The notes: generated by a model not told the origin, from the sequence alone. 32,777 nucleotides of DNA from an uncultured bacterium (GCA_937960795.1 CALGPA010000063.1:1-32777), one strand, 5' to 3'; counted from the stretch's first letter, positions 24,208 through 32,466 are shown. Translations and numbers: made by a program.

Positions 24208-24871
24208 CTGCGATCATGCCGTCCTGAATCTTGATGATTCTATCTGCTCGGTCTGCCACTTGGGAATCATGGGTGACCATTATCACTGTGTTCCCGGCTT
24301 TGTGAAGATCAGAAAAGATCTCCAGGATGTCTCCGCCGGCTTGGCTATCCAAATTGCCTGTGGGCTCATCAGCGAGGAGAATGGAGGGGGAGTTCACGAT
24401 GGCACGAGCGATTGCCACTCGTTGCCTTTGCCCTCCCGAAAGCTCATTTGGCCTGTGTTTCAAGCGATCAGAGAGCCCCACGCTATCCAAGATCTTCATG
24501 GCCTGACTCTTGCGAGCTGCTGCACCCAGACCGGAATACATGAGAGGAAGCTCGACGTTCTTGAGGATATTCAAATGTGGGAGCAGGTTGAATGATTGAA
24601 ACACAAAGCCAATTTTTCGATTGCGGATTCCGGATAGAGCTCGCTTTGGCAGCTTGCTCACCAAGTCGCCATCGAGATAGTATTCGCCCATGCTGGGGCT
24701 ATCAAGGCAGCCGATAATGTGCATCAAGGTGCTTTTCCCTGATCCAGAAGGACCCATGATGGCGACAAACTCACCCTTGTCGACACCGATATCGATCCCG
24801 GCTAGAGCTCGCACTTTTACCTTGCCTAGAAGGTAATCTTTGATGAGGCCATTGGTTCTTATGATTTCCAT
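24188..24871 (-). CDS. LolD/MacB-type ABC ATPase
   Basis: 227 residues, usual length for LolD-type ATPases. It has Walker A GPSGSGKST, the family-specific GxxxxxxGFVFQSFNLLPHLN Q-loop, signature LSGGQRQRVAIARA, Walker B ILLADEPTGNLD and VTHD. It energises the MacB/LolE-type permease encoded next, whose start lies within this gene. First gene of the operon ATPase-permease-YihY-purH. The upstream gap has a TTGACA on this strand (24925-24920) but no convincing -10 box at the right distance. Confidence 0.93.
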   Translation of the reverse strand: MEIIRTNGLIKDYLLGKVKVRALAGIDIGVDKGEFVAIMGPSGSGKSTLMHIIGCLDSPSMGEYYLDGDLVSKLPKRALSGIRNRKIGFVFQSFNLLPHLNILKNVELPLMYSGLGAAARKSQAMKILDSVGLSDRLKHRPNELSGGQRQRVAIARAIVNSPSILLADEPTGNLDSQAGGDILEIFSDLHKAGNTVIMVTHDSQVADRADRIIKIQDGMIADGNLSD

Positions 24872-25192
24872 ATTAATACTTTTCCACCTGTTATTCCATC
24901 ACATCTATAGTCCTCAATATGTCAACAAAAAAGTGATCTCCAGCTGAGCTTATCTTTGGAGATTGGCTCTGTTCTGCGAGAGACTCGGGGTTTTACCGGA
25001 TTCTGCGGGGTCAATCCAGATCAGTTTTACGGCGGTTTATCTGAAGTGACTTGCTTTGACGCTTGATGATCAGACTCGGGGAGCCACCGGGTAAAAGCAT
25101 GTAAATCAGCGGCATGAGGCCTCTTCATCAGCGGATTGCCAAAGATTTTTCTTGACAGATTGTTCGGCTGAATAATCTTGGTAGAACAATGA
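24872..25192. other. Intergenic region between the LolD-like gene and the tRNA cluster
   Basis: No coding sequence or RNA gene recognised over 321 bases. The motif GACTCGGGG occurs twice (about 24984-24992 and 25074-25082), each followed by a GG-rich ACCGG segment, perhaps a diverged direct repeat. The right end holds TTGACA (25152-25157) followed 15 bases later by TAATCT, a probable promoter of the tRNA cluster. Confidence 0.45.
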
Positions 25193-25268
<76 letters not shown>

Positions 25269-25283
25269 AACTTTATACAAGAC

Positions 25284-25308
25284 AAGCGAGAGACCCTCGT
25301 TTTTTTTA
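25284..25308 (+). terminator. Possible weak terminator after tRNA-fMet
   Basis: GCGAG, short loop, CTCGT then eight T. The stem is only five pairs with a closing G-U, so it may only attenuate between the first and second tRNA. Confidence 0.35.
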
Positions 25309-25314
25309 TAGTGT

Positions 25315-25392
25315 GGCGGTGTAGCTCAGCCTGGTTAGAGCGTCGGAATCATAATCCGCAGGTCCGGGGTTCAAATCCCTGCGCCGCTACCA
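25315..25392 (+). tRNA. tRNA-Met(CAT), elongator type
   Basis: Acceptor GGCGGTG pairs with CGCCGCT using G-U pairs at positions 1 and 6. The anticodon loop is ATCATAA with CAT, the T arm has GGTTCAAATCC, and CCA is encoded. The acceptor is fully paired, unlike the initiator tRNA next to it. A tRNA-Ile read through lysidine at the CAT anticodon is an alternative that cannot be excluded by eye. Confidence 0.88.
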
Positions 25393-25405
25393 CTATATAT
25401 TGACT

Positions 25406-25482
25406 GCGCCAGTAGCTCAGCAGGATAGAGCAGCAGCCTTCTAAGCTGCGGGTCAGGGGTTCGAATCCCTTCTGGCGTGCCA
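25406..25482 (+). tRNA. tRNA-Arg(TCT)
   Basis: Acceptor GCGCCAG pairs with CTGGCGT (first pair G-U), the anticodon loop has CTTCTAA with TCT, the T arm has GGTTCGAATCC, and a G discriminator and encoded CCA follow. Confidence 0.94.
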
Positions 25483-25514
25483 GCTAATACAAAGATATCC
25501 CCATATAGATCTGT

Positions 25515-25590
25515 GGTGGGTGTAGTTCAATGGCAGAGCACCGGATTGTGGTTCCGGGCGTTGTGGGTTCGAGTCCCATCATCCACCCCA
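25515..25590 (+). tRNA. tRNA-His(GTG)
   Basis: Acceptor GTGGGTG pairs with CATCCAC. An extra G at position -1 (25515) faces the C73 discriminator, the identity element of histidine tRNA. Anticodon GTG, T arm GGTTCGAGTCC, encoded CCA. Confidence 0.95.
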
Positions 25591-25596
25591 TTTTCA

Positions 25597-25630
25597 AGCG
25601 TATTCTGAGCGATCAGGATGCGCTTTTTTT
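25597..25630 (+). terminator. Strong terminator after the tRNA cluster
   Basis: A perfect 12-bp stem (AGCGTATTCTGA with TCAGGATGCGCT, two G-U pairs) closed by the GNRA tetraloop GCGA and followed by seven T. It starts 7 bases after tRNA-His. Confidence 0.92.
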
Positions 25631-25689
25631 GTGCTCCGGCCGCATCTTTGTTTGCATTGGGCAAGTGTCTAACTCTTTTATGCCATCAG

Positions 25690-26361
25690 CTAAAAGGCTT
25701 TATCCCGGATGATCCTTCCCGTTTGAGTATGTAGCTCTTGCTCTGCAATGGCGGTTTTTTCCAAGCGGATACTTCCCGTTCCTGTGTCGATGGAGGCATA
25801 GTCGATCTTACTGCCGATTAAGGTGACGCTTCCGGTGCCGGTCGTAACAAGCAGCTCATCGATATCTGCTTCTTCGAGCCGGAATCGTCCCGTGCCTGAG
25901 TTTACCTTCACACGCTTCACTGACTGAATATCAGACATGTCCACCGCTCCTGTCCCGCTTTTAACTTCAATCGTGGCACTATGGTAGATTGATTTGAGAT
26001 TGACCGCGCCTGTCCCTGTATTCACAAAGATATCCAGATTTTCCGGGACGGTTCCGCTTATGGATGTGATGAGCACGTTCTTGCCGGACTTAGTCTCGGT
26101 CTCGATCCCTCTTCGTGTGAGTGATAATACGGCATCGGAAGGCTCATGTTCTTTGTATGTGATCAGGAGATCCACCATATCCGAGGCAACTCCGCGAAGA
26201 TCCAAGCTTGCTGTTCCCGTCGATAATATCAGGCTTCCATATGAGAACGCTTCCGTGATGCGGATTTCTGCATTATGCTGTGGCATTTCTTCTTCGATGA
26301 TGATGCAGGATGTAGCGCTCAATGCAAACAAGATAAAAAGTGCTATCAGCTGTGTTTTCAT
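25690..26361 (-). CDS. Probable lipoprotein with a DUF4097-like beta-helical repeat domain
   Basis: 223 residues from ATG 26361, chosen because AAGGAG lies just upstream and the next residues MKTQLIALFILFALSATSC form a lipoprotein signal with Cys19 as the modified residue (the lipobox is loose). The frame also opens further upstream but without family support. The mature part is built of short repeats ending in TGTG or SGTG followed by a strand: NTGTGAVNL, KSGTGAVDM, NSGTGRFRL, TTGTGSVTL, DTGTGSIRL. This periodic pattern is that of DUF4097-type right-handed beta-helix proteins, often called putative adhesins. Location is likely the outer membrane or periplasm. Specific function unknown. It stands alone between the tRNA cluster and the carboxylase genes. 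Confidence 0.75.
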   Translation of the reverse strand: MKTQLIALFILFALSATSCIIIEEEMPQHNAEIRITEAFSYGSLILSTGTASLDLRGVASDMVDLLITYKEHEPSDAVLSLTRRGIETETKSGKNVLITSISGTVPENLDIFVNTGTGAVNLKSIYHSATIEVKSGTGAVDMSDIQSVKRVKVNSGTGRFRLEEADIDELLVTTGTGSVTLIGSKIDYASIDTGTGSIRLEKTAIAEQELHTQTGRIIRDKAF

Positions 26362-26705
26362 AAGATACTCCTTTATATATCTTGCTACATCAGCTTGAGC
26401 CGGCAACTTGTCAAGAGATAATCGGGCAAACGTGGCACTCGGAGAGTGGATTTTCTTCCATCTCAGCGGCTCAGGCAGCAGCTTGTTTGTGTCCAAGATC
26501 ACAAGATCAGCTGCAGGGGCCCATTAAATCTTCCAAGACCCGATGCCGAGCATAGGCTGCTTGAGTTTGAATCCGCATATCGTCGGCTTTGATAAACCAC
26601 TAAATAGCTAAGTTTGGAACGATTTTCATTGACAGAGCCATGCCTTTCCCGGCTATGTCGCTAAACAGACTTTAATGATTTAAAAGAACAAAAAACGAGG
26701 TATAA
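26362..26705. other. Divergent intergenic region before the carboxyltransferase operon
   Basis: 344 bases without a recognised gene. For the minus-strand lipoprotein it contains the AAGGAG ribosome site. For the plus-strand operon there is a TTGACA at 26629-26634 with only a poor -10 candidate (GCTATG at 26652), and GAGGT before ATG 26706. Nothing else recognised. Confidence 0.4.
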
Positions 26706-28259
26706 ATGCACACTACACAGGAAAATATCCAAAGCCTTCTGGAACGAGAAAAGAAGATTACGCAGATGGGTGGCGACAAAGCGATCGCCAAACAAAAATC
26801 TGCCGGAAAACTCACCGCCCGCGAACGCTTGGATCTCTTGTTTGATCCGGGCAGCTTTCGTGAGCTGGACATGTTTGTTAAGCATCGTTGTGACAATTTT
26901 GGCATGCAAGATATCGACATCCCTTCGGATGGGGTTATCACCGGTCACGGCTTGGTAAATGGACGTCCTGTCTTTGCCTTTTCGCAGGATTTCACTGCCC
27001 GCGGAGGCTCTTTGGGAGAGATGCATGCTGCCAAGATCTGCAAAGTGATGGACATGGCTCTGAAGAGCGGAGTCCCTTGCGTGGGGATAAACGACTCCGG
27101 TGGAGCCCGCATCCAAGAAGGTGTCGACGCCCTAAAGGGATATGGAGACATCTTTTTCAGGAACTCCCGTGCCAGCGGCGTGATCCCTCAGCTCACCGCG
27201 ATCATGGGTCCTTGCGCCGGAGGCGCTGTATATTCACCCGCCATGACGGACTTTGTCTTCATGGTCAAAAATACCAGTTTTATGTTTATCACCGGACCGG
27301 ACGTGATCAAAGCCGTCACCGGTGAAGTGACCAACCAAGAAGAGCTTGGTGGAGCCATGACACACAACAGCAAAAGCGGAAATGCCCATTTTGCCTGCGA
27401 GAGCGATCAAGACGCCATCGAGCAGATCAAGATGCTGCTTTCGTTTTTGCCGGCAAACAACATGGAAGATCCACCCCGCACTGAGTGCAACGACGATCCT
27501 TGGCGTGAATGCCAAGAGCTAAACACCATGATTCCGGATAACCCCCGCATGAGCTATGACATGCGCGATGTGATCAAGCGCGTAGTGGATAACGGCATCT
27601 TTTTTGAGCCCCATCTCTTTTATGCTCAGAACATCATCGTGGGCTTTGCCCGCCTAAATGGCCGCAGCGTCGGCATCGTGGCAAACCAGCCCATGGTGCT
27701 CGCAGGATGTCTGGACATCGACGCATCAGACAAAGCGACTCGCTTCATCCGCTTTTGCGATTCCTTCAATATCCCGCTGATCACGTTCGTAGACGTCCCG
27801 GGATATCTACCCGGCACACATCAGGAGCACAGCGGAATCATCCGTCATGGCGCCAAACTTTTGTGGTGCTATTCGGAAGCCACCGTGCCAAAACTGACAG
27901 TGGTCACCCGCAAGGACTACGGCGGCAGCTATATCGCCATGAGTTCACGTCACTTGGGCGCGGACATGGTCTTTGCTTGGCCATCTGCCGAGATCGCCGT
28001 GATGGGCGCGCAGGGAGCGGCAAACATCATCTTCCGCAAGGAAATCGCCGCAGCAGAAGACCAAGCCACAAAGCGTAATGAGCTGATCGCAGATTATGAA
28101 GAGCGCTTCAACAACCCCTACGTGGCAGCATCACGGGGCTATGTGGACGCAGTGATTTTGCCGTCTGAGACCAGAAAACGCCTGGTGGATGCTCTGGAAA
28201 TCCTGAGCACCAAGAGCGAAAGCTTGCCACCCAAAAAACACGGCAACATCCCAGCCTAA
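26706..28259 (+). CDS. Acyl-CoA carboxyltransferase subunit (MmdA / transcarboxylase 12S / PccB type)
   Basis: 517 residues. Carboxyltransferase of the acetyl/propionyl-CoA carboxylase family with two crotonase-like halves. The first half has KLTARERLDLLFDPGSF, FSQDFTARGGSLGEMHAAKI, VGINDSGGARIQEGV and MGPCAGGAVYSPAMTDF. The second half has GRSVGIVANQPMVLAGCLDIDASDKATRFIRFCD, ITFVDVPGYLPGTHQEHSGIIRHGAKLL and MGAQGAANIIFRKEI. It moves the carboxyl group between biotin and the acyl-CoA, probably (S)-methylmalonyl-CoA/propionyl-CoA. The operon encodes a biotin-carrying carboxyl partner but no biotin carboxylase and no membrane decarboxylase subunit. A transcarboxylase linking methylmalonyl-CoA to pyruvate/oxaloacetate, as in propionic fermentation, is therefore the best reading (inference). 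Confidence 0.92.
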   Translation: MHTTQENIQSLLEREKKITQMGGDKAIAKQKSAGKLTARERLDLLFDPGSFRELDMFVKHRCDNFGMQDIDIPSDGVITGHGLVNGRPVFAFSQDFTARGGSLGEMHAAKICKVMDMALKSGVPCVGINDSGGARIQEGVDALKGYGDIFFRNSRASGVIPQLTAIMGPCAGGAVYSPAMTDFVFMVKNTSFMFITGPDVIKAVTGEVTNQEELGGAMTHNSKSGNAHFACESDQDAIEQIKMLLSFLPANNMEDPPRTECNDDPWRECQELNTMIPDNPRMSYDMRDVIKRVVDNGIFFEPHLFYAQNIIVGFARLNGRSVGIVANQPMVLAGCLDIDASDKATRFIRFCDSFNIPLITFVDVPGYLPGTHQEHSGIIRHGAKLLWCYSEATVPKLTVVTRKDYGGSYIAMSSRHLGADMVFAWPSAEIAVMGAQGAANIIFRKEIAAAEDQATKRNELIADYEERFNNPYVAASRGYVDAVILPSETRKRLVDALEILSTKSESLPPKKHGNIPA

Positions 28260-28271
28260 GGATAGAAGAAT

Positions 28272-28463
28272 ATGCACAAAGACAAACGTGAACTTGCCGC
28301 TATCTCAGCTGTTTTGGCGCTGATCTCCTCAGAGAATAGTGCACCCGGCTATCAAGCCCCCATCCCCGGGAATCCCTCCCATCCATGGGCGGCATATGGC
28401 CGCAGCTCAACCATGCAATACCGCGACATTTGTCAAAGAAGAATAATAAAAAGAAGCAGATAA
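28272..28463 (+). CDS. Small subunit-like protein between the two carboxylase genes (OadG C-terminal-like)
   Basis: 63 residues; AAGGAT lies upstream. The N-terminal part KRELAAISAVLALI resembles the short helix of OadG/MmdE-type small subunits (xxxAAIxAAIxxY). The end PWAAYGRSSTMQYRDICQRR resembles the conserved tail W-x-x-x-GR-x-x-x-M-x-x-R with basic residues that these subunits use to dock on the carboxyltransferase. It lacks the N-terminal membrane helix of true OadG. The position between the 12S-like and 5S-like genes is the usual place of such a subunit. I infer a soluble assembly or linker subunit. The short length keeps confidence moderate. Confidence 0.6.
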   Translation: MHKDKRELAAISAVLALISSENSAPGYQAPIPGNPSHPWAAYGRSSTMQYRDICQRRIIKRSR

Positions 28464-28474
28464 AAGGAGAAACA

Positions 28475-30469
28475 ATGGATAAGCACGGCATCCTCGAAAT
28501 GACCAAGATGCAATATGCGGATGACAGACCCAAAGCCGCAAATCCAATCAAGATACAAGACCTCAGTTTTCGCGATGGACATCAATCGCTCTTTGCCACC
28601 AGAGGCAGGACCGAAGATCTCTTGCATGTAGCGGAGCTTATGGACCAAGTAGGCTACTACTCCATGGAAGTATGGGGCGGAGCCACTTTTGACGCCATGC
28701 ACCGCTTTCTCGGAGAAGACCCTTGGGAGCGCATCCGCACTCTGAAAAAACACATCAAAAAGACCCCCTTCTCCATGCTCCTCAGAGGGCAAAACCTAGT
28801 GGGATATCAAAACTACGCCGACGACGTGGTGGAAGCCTTTGTGCAGCGCGCCTGCGACAACGGCATAGATATCTTCCGGATCTTTGATGCCCTCAATGAC
28901 TTCCGCAATTTTGAAACCGCCGTGAAGATCGTGCAAAAGAACAAAAAACACTTCCAAGGCAGCATCTGCTATTCGCTCACTGAGCAAAGAATGGGCGGAG
29001 ACATCTACAACGTCGACTATTACGTCCAAAAAGCCAAACAACTCGAAAATATGGGTGCCGACAGCATCTGCATAAAGGATATGGCAGGGCTGATCGCTCC
29101 GTATGATGCCTTCAACCTTGTGCAAGCCCTCAAAGCAAATGTCAAAGCTCCGATCCACCTCCACACTCACTTCACCTCAGGAATGGGAGATCTCTCCTTG
29201 TTCAAAGCCATCGAAGCCGGAGTGGATATCATCGACACCTGCATGGGACCTTATGCATATCGCACCTCCCATCCCGGAGTCGAACCCCTGATCATCTCAC
29301 TTTTGGGAACAAACCGCGACACCGGAATGGACATCAATCTGCTCAATAAGATCGGCAAAGAGATGGAAAAGGACATCCCAAAATACCTGCAATTTGCAAA
29401 CAGCACAAAATACTCAATCATCGACACAGACGTCATCATCCACCAAACCCCGGGCGGGATGCTCTCAAACTTGGTCAATCAGCTCAAGCAAATGGACGCC
29501 CTAGACAAGCTGGACGATGTTTTTGAGGAAATCCCCAAAGTCCGCAAAGACCTGGGTCAGATCCCGCTGGTGACTCCCACAAGTCAGATCGTGGGCATCC
29601 AAAGCGTAAACAACGCCCTCTTCGATGAAAAACCCGGTGAATATGCCCGCATCACCGAGCAGGTCAAAGACCTCTGCTATGGTCTCTATGGCAAGACCAC
29701 TTTGCCCATGGACAAAGAACTGCAAGCCAGAGCGCTTAAGGGGTATCCCAAAGGCGAGACTCCCATCACAGTGCGCCCCGGAGACGTGATCCCTCCTGCT
29801 TTGGAAGACGTCAAGAAAGAGACCGAAGGACTCGCCCGAGATCTTGATGACCAATTGATCGTAGCGCTATACAACGTGACCGGCAAGAAATTCCTGCGCA
29901 TCAAATATGGCATGGACCCCATGCCGGAAGAGATGAAAGCCACTTCCATGGAAGAGGTGAAAGCACAGGATGAGCTGATCAAAAAAGCCCTCGCCGGCAA
30001 ACTAGTTGAAAAGCCTGAAGCGCCCGCAAAACCGGAAGATGCCAGAGAATTTGACGTCTTTATCGACGGAAGCTATTTCAAGGTGGAAGTTGCCGAAAAA
30101 GGTGGAAGTCCCCGGATAGTCTCCAGTCGTCCGGCTGCCCCCGCTCCAAGACCCGCAGATGCTGCCCCTGCACCAGCTCCGGCTCCACAAGCCGCAAGTC
30201 CGGCTCCTGCTAAAGCCCCTGCTCCTGCTGCCGCTCCGGCAACTGCGGATGGTGAAAAGATCGCCGCTCCCATGCCCGGAATGCTGATCAAATATGAAAA
30301 GCAAGTGGGCGAAAAGATCAAGCGCGGCGAGACCCTACTCGTGCTCGAAGCTATGAAGATGTATAACAACATCCCCTCCCCGGTGGACGGAACAGTATCC
30401 GCGACTCCGCTTTCATCCGGCGCAAACGTCAGCAAAGGCGACACCTTGGCAATAGTCAAAGCAGACTAA
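28475..30469 (+). CDS. Pyruvate carboxylase subunit B / oxaloacetate decarboxylase alpha-type protein with biotinyl domain
   Basis: 664 residues from ATG 28475, set by AAGGAG at 28464; the frame opens earlier but without family support. The N-terminal HMGL-like TIM barrel has QDLSFRDGHQSLFATR (metal-binding Asp), GGATFDAMHRFLGEDPWERI, LLRGQNLVGY, SICIKDMAGL (Lys that becomes carboxylated or contacts biotin) and HLHTHFTSG (metal-binding histidines). A PYC/OadA conserved domain follows. A Pro/Ala-rich flexible linker (about 552-590) leads to a biotinyl domain with Lys628 in LEAMKM as the biotin site. It corresponds to the 5S and 1.3S transcarboxylase subunits fused. It takes carboxyl from oxaloacetate or gives it to pyruvate, partnered by the 26706 gene product. 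Confidence 0.93.
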   Translation: MDKHGILEMTKMQYADDRPKAANPIKIQDLSFRDGHQSLFATRGRTEDLLHVAELMDQVGYYSMEVWGGATFDAMHRFLGEDPWERIRTLKKHIKKTPFSMLLRGQNLVGYQNYADDVVEAFVQRACDNGIDIFRIFDALNDFRNFETAVKIVQKNKKHFQGSICYSLTEQRMGGDIYNVDYYVQKAKQLENMGADSICIKDMAGLIAPYDAFNLVQALKANVKAPIHLHTHFTSGMGDLSLFKAIEAGVDIIDTCMGPYAYRTSHPGVEPLIISLLGTNRDTGMDINLLNKIGKEMEKDIPKYLQFANSTKYSIIDTDVIIHQTPGGMLSNLVNQLKQMDALDKLDDVFEEIPKVRKDLGQIPLVTPTSQIVGIQSVNNALFDEKPGEYARITEQVKDLCYGLYGKTTLPMDKELQARALKGYPKGETPITVRPGDVIPPALEDVKKETEGLARDLDDQLIVALYNVTGKKFLRIKYGMDPMPEEMKATSMEEVKAQDELIKKALAGKLVEKPEAPAKPEDAREFDVFIDGSYFKVEVAEKGGSPRIVSSRPAAPAPRPADAAPAPAPAPQAASPAPAKAPAPAAAPATADGEKIAAPMPGMLIKYEKQVGEKIKRGETLLVLEAMKMYNNIPSPVDGTVSATPLSSGANVSKGDTLAIVKAD

Positions 30470-30479
30470 GGAGAGATTT

Positions 30480-31016
30480 ATGAAGACAAAAAGTCAGATC
30501 ATGGACAGCGCTCAGATGGAGCGCAGCCTTCAGCGTATGGCACACGAGATTATCGAACAAAACCGTGGCTTGGAGAAGATCCGCTTGGTCGGCATCCGCT
30601 CCCGTGGTGTGCCGATTGCGAATCGCCTCTCGGATTATTTGAGATTGATCTCAAATCAGGAAATCCCGGTTGGTATCTTGGATATCACTTTGTACCGGGA
30701 CGATCTATCCACCATTGCTCACCAACCCGTGATCAAGGGATCGCAATTGGATTTTGAGATCGAAGACGCGATCGTGGTCCTGGTAGACGATGTGCTCTTC
30801 ACCGGCAGAACAGTGCGTGCTGCCATCGATGCCCTCATGGATTTTGGACGCCCAAAACACATCCAACTGGCAGTCCTGATCGATCGCGGACATCGCGAAT
30901 TGCCCATCAAAGCAGATTATGTGGGCAAAAACGTGCCCACCTCAAAAGAAGAAATCATCAAAGTAGCCCTCGAAGATATTGATGGAGAAGACAGTGTCAA
31001 AATCGTTTTGGCTTAA
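30480..31016 (+). CDS. pyrR: Bifunctional pyr operon regulator / uracil phosphoribosyltransferase PyrR
   Basis: 178 residues, family length. Type I phosphoribosyltransferase fold: LVGIRSRGVPIANRL near the N terminus, GILDITLYRDDLS in the flexible hood, and the PRPP motif VVLVDDVLFTGRTVRAAIDAL. In many bacteria PyrR binds pyr mRNA attenuators in response to UMP and also has weak UPRTase activity. I see no PyrR-binding anti-antiterminator in the short 10-base gap upstream, so if it regulates, targets lie elsewhere. AAGGAGAG precedes the ATG. pyrF overlaps its 3' end, giving a pyrimidine pair after the carboxylase genes. Confidence 0.93.
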   Translation: MKTKSQIMDSAQMERSLQRMAHEIIEQNRGLEKIRLVGIRSRGVPIANRLSDYLRLISNQEIPVGILDITLYRDDLSTIAHQPVIKGSQLDFEIEDAIVVLVDDVLFTGRTVRAAIDALMDFGRPKHIQLAVLIDRGHRELPIKADYVGKNVPTSKEEIIKVALEDIDGEDSVKIVLA

Positions 31017-31791
31017 ATATCAAGATCGTGTCAAGAAACTCGGCAGCCATGTCTGCATCGGGCTGGATTCCCAGCTTGATCGCCTGCCAAAATGCGTTAT
31101 GAGCTCCGCAAATCCCATCCGGGACTTCAATGAAGCCATCATTCTGAAGACTCAGGACTATGCCACGGCATACAAACCGAATCTGGCATTTTATCTGGCA
31201 GATGGCCTTCGGGGCTTGACCGCCCTCTACGACAGCATTGTAAGCATTCCACAGGAAATCCCCGTGATCTTGGATTGCAAGGTTGGCGATATCGGCTCGA
31301 CTATGGCAAATTATGTAAGCGCTTTCTTCAAAGAACTGAAAGTGGACGCGATCACCATCAATCCCCTCATGGGCGCTGATGTCGTAAAACCGCTTTTGGA
31401 GATTGAAAACAGCTTTGGCTTTGCTCTGGCGCTCACGTCAAACCCCTCAGCCGACGACTTCTTCCACCGCCATCATCTCAAAGACGCTGTGCCCGCTTGG
31501 CTGGCAGATTATCCGATTGAGCGCTTTGGCGCAGTGGTCGGAGCCACTCAGGTTAACGACCTGAAGATGATGCGCGAAGCGATGCCGGAAAGGCTCTTCC
31601 TGATCCCCGGAGTGGGCGCTCAGGGAGGAGATCTCAAGGCTGTACTTGAGCATGCGACCCATAGCCCACAAGAGCCCCGCATCTTGATCAATAGCTCTCG
31701 AGGCATCATCTTCGCCTCCCAAAACGAAGACTTTGCGGATGCCGCAGGCGACGCCGCCAAAGAGCTCTTTGAGGCATGTAAAAACCAATAA
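30994..31791 (+). CDS. pyrF: Orotidine 5'-phosphate decarboxylase, subfamily 2
   Basis: About 265 residues. Last step of de novo UMP synthesis. It shows CIGLDSQLDRLP near the start, AYKPNLAFYLADG, the catalytic Asp-x-Lys region in VILDCKVGDIGSTMANY (DxKxxDI in the family), ITINPLMGADVVKPLL and FLIPGVGAQGGDL, then INSSRGIIFA. These and the length mark the longer bacterial subfamily 2. Start: GTG 30994 has a well-spaced GGAG (30984-30987). ATG 30982 in the same frame is an alternative with a weaker site. Either way it overlaps pyrR. A strong terminator follows at 31811. Confidence 0.93.
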   Translation: MSKSFWLKYQDRVKKLGSHVCIGLDSQLDRLPKCVMSSANPIRDFNEAIILKTQDYATAYKPNLAFYLADGLRGLTALYDSIVSIPQEIPVILDCKVGDIGSTMANYVSAFFKELKVDAITINPLMGADVVKPLLEIENSFGFALALTSNPSADDFFHRHHLKDAVPAWLADYPIERFGAVVGATQVNDLKMMREAMPERLFLIPGVGAQGGDLKAVLEHATHSPQEPRILINSSRGIIFASQNEDFADAAGDAAKELFEACKNQ

Positions 31792-31810
31792 ACCAGCGTT
31801 AAATAACAAA

Positions 31811-31849
31811 GGGGTGATCTTGCTTAATGCAGGATCACCCCAAATTTTT
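31811..31849 (+). terminator. Terminator after pyrF
   Basis: GGGGTGATC (31811-31819) pairs with GATCACCCC (31833-31841). The inner TGC/GCA extends the stem to about 13 pairs around a small loop. AAATTTTT follows. It ends the carboxylase-pyrRF operon 19 bases after the pyrF stop. Confidence 0.9.
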
Positions 31850-31854
31850 CCTAT

Positions 31855-31876
31855 AAAAAAACCCGGTCTAGCCGGG
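31855..31876 (-). terminator. Terminator of the minus-strand tRNA cluster
   Basis: On the minus strand CCCGG (31876-31872), loop CTAGA, CCGGG (31866-31862) then seven T. It lies 9 bases after the last tRNA, back to back with the pyrF terminator. Confidence 0.85.
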
Positions 31877-31884
31877 CAATTGAT

Positions 31885-31958
31885 TGGCTGGGATGGAAGG
31901 ATTTGAACCCTCACGTACGGATCCAGAGTCCGCTGTCCTACCATTAGACGACATCCCA
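31885..31958 (-). tRNA. tRNA-Gln(CTG)
   Basis: Read from 31958: acceptor TGGGATG pairs with CATCCCA (U1-A72, typical of glutamine tRNA), anticodon loop ACTCTGG with CTG, T arm GGTTCAAATCC, G discriminator and encoded CCA. Confidence 0.94.
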
Positions 31959-31970
31959 TCAAAAGTATCA

Positions 31971-32045
31971 TGGCTGGGCAGGGAGGATTCGAACCCCCGT
32001 ATGGCAGGACCAAAACCTGCTGCCTTACCGCTTGGCGACTGCCCA
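31971..32045 (-). tRNA. tRNA-Gln(TTG)
   Basis: Read from 32045: acceptor TGGGCAG pairs with CTGCCCA, anticodon loop GTTTTGG with TTG, T arm GGTTCGAATCC, G discriminator and encoded CCA. Second glutamine isoacceptor beside the CTG one. Confidence 0.94.
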
Positions 32046-32060
32046 ACACTATAAGATAAG

Positions 32061-32152
<92 letters not shown>

Positions 32153-32181
32153 AGGCACTAAAATAAATCACAACTATATGA

Positions 32182-32267
32182 TGGCGGAGGATGAGGGACT
32201 CGAACCCCCATGGGCAGAACCCGGCGGTTTTCAAGACCGCTGCCTTACCAATTAGGACTAATCCTCC
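32182..32267 (-). tRNA. tRNA-Ser(TGA)
   Basis: Read from 32267: acceptor GGAGGAT pairs with ATCCTCC, anticodon loop CTTGAAA with TGA, a variable arm with GGGTTCTGCCC, T arm GGTTCGAGTCC, G discriminator, encoded CCA. First gene of the cluster in transcription order. Confidence 0.93.
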
Positions 32268-32280
32268 ACGTGGTCTTTTC

Positions 32281-32309
32281 CTTAAATTCTAGGCCTAGAT
32301 ATTTGTCAA
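32281..32309 (-). promoter_or_regulatory. Promoter of the Ser-Ser-Gln-Gln tRNA cluster
   Basis: On the minus strand TTGACA (32309-32304), 17 bases, then TTTAAG (32286-32281), 13 bases before the first tRNA. The -35 box is perfect, the -10 box weak. Confidence 0.5.
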
Positions 32310-32371
32310 GAGGATTCTTGAATTTTCATATAACAAGCCACAAGCATATTGGCAAAATCCTCGATTTTTCG

Positions 32372-32466
32372 GGCTCGTAAATGCTTGCAATATATGGGCT
32401 CCTCACGCCTCCCTCACCGGTCGCTCACCGGTCGAGCGTGCAAGCGGTGAGAAAATAAGGACTTAG
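32372..32466 (-). repeat. 95-bp dispersed repeat, copy B (inverted relative to copy A)
   Basis: The reverse complement matches 16650-16745 nearly end to end: GGCTCGTAA, TGCTTGCAA, CCTCCCTCACC and CTCACCGGTCGAGCGTGCAA are shared, then GCGGTGAGAAAATAAGGACT. The short middle part differs (CTCACGCCTCCC here, GCTCATGCCTCCC there). Confidence 0.8.

Noticed and set aside
31447..32049. 200-codon minus-strand reading frame
   Set aside because: It covers two glutamine tRNAs, two terminators and the antisense of pyrF, so it cannot be a gene.
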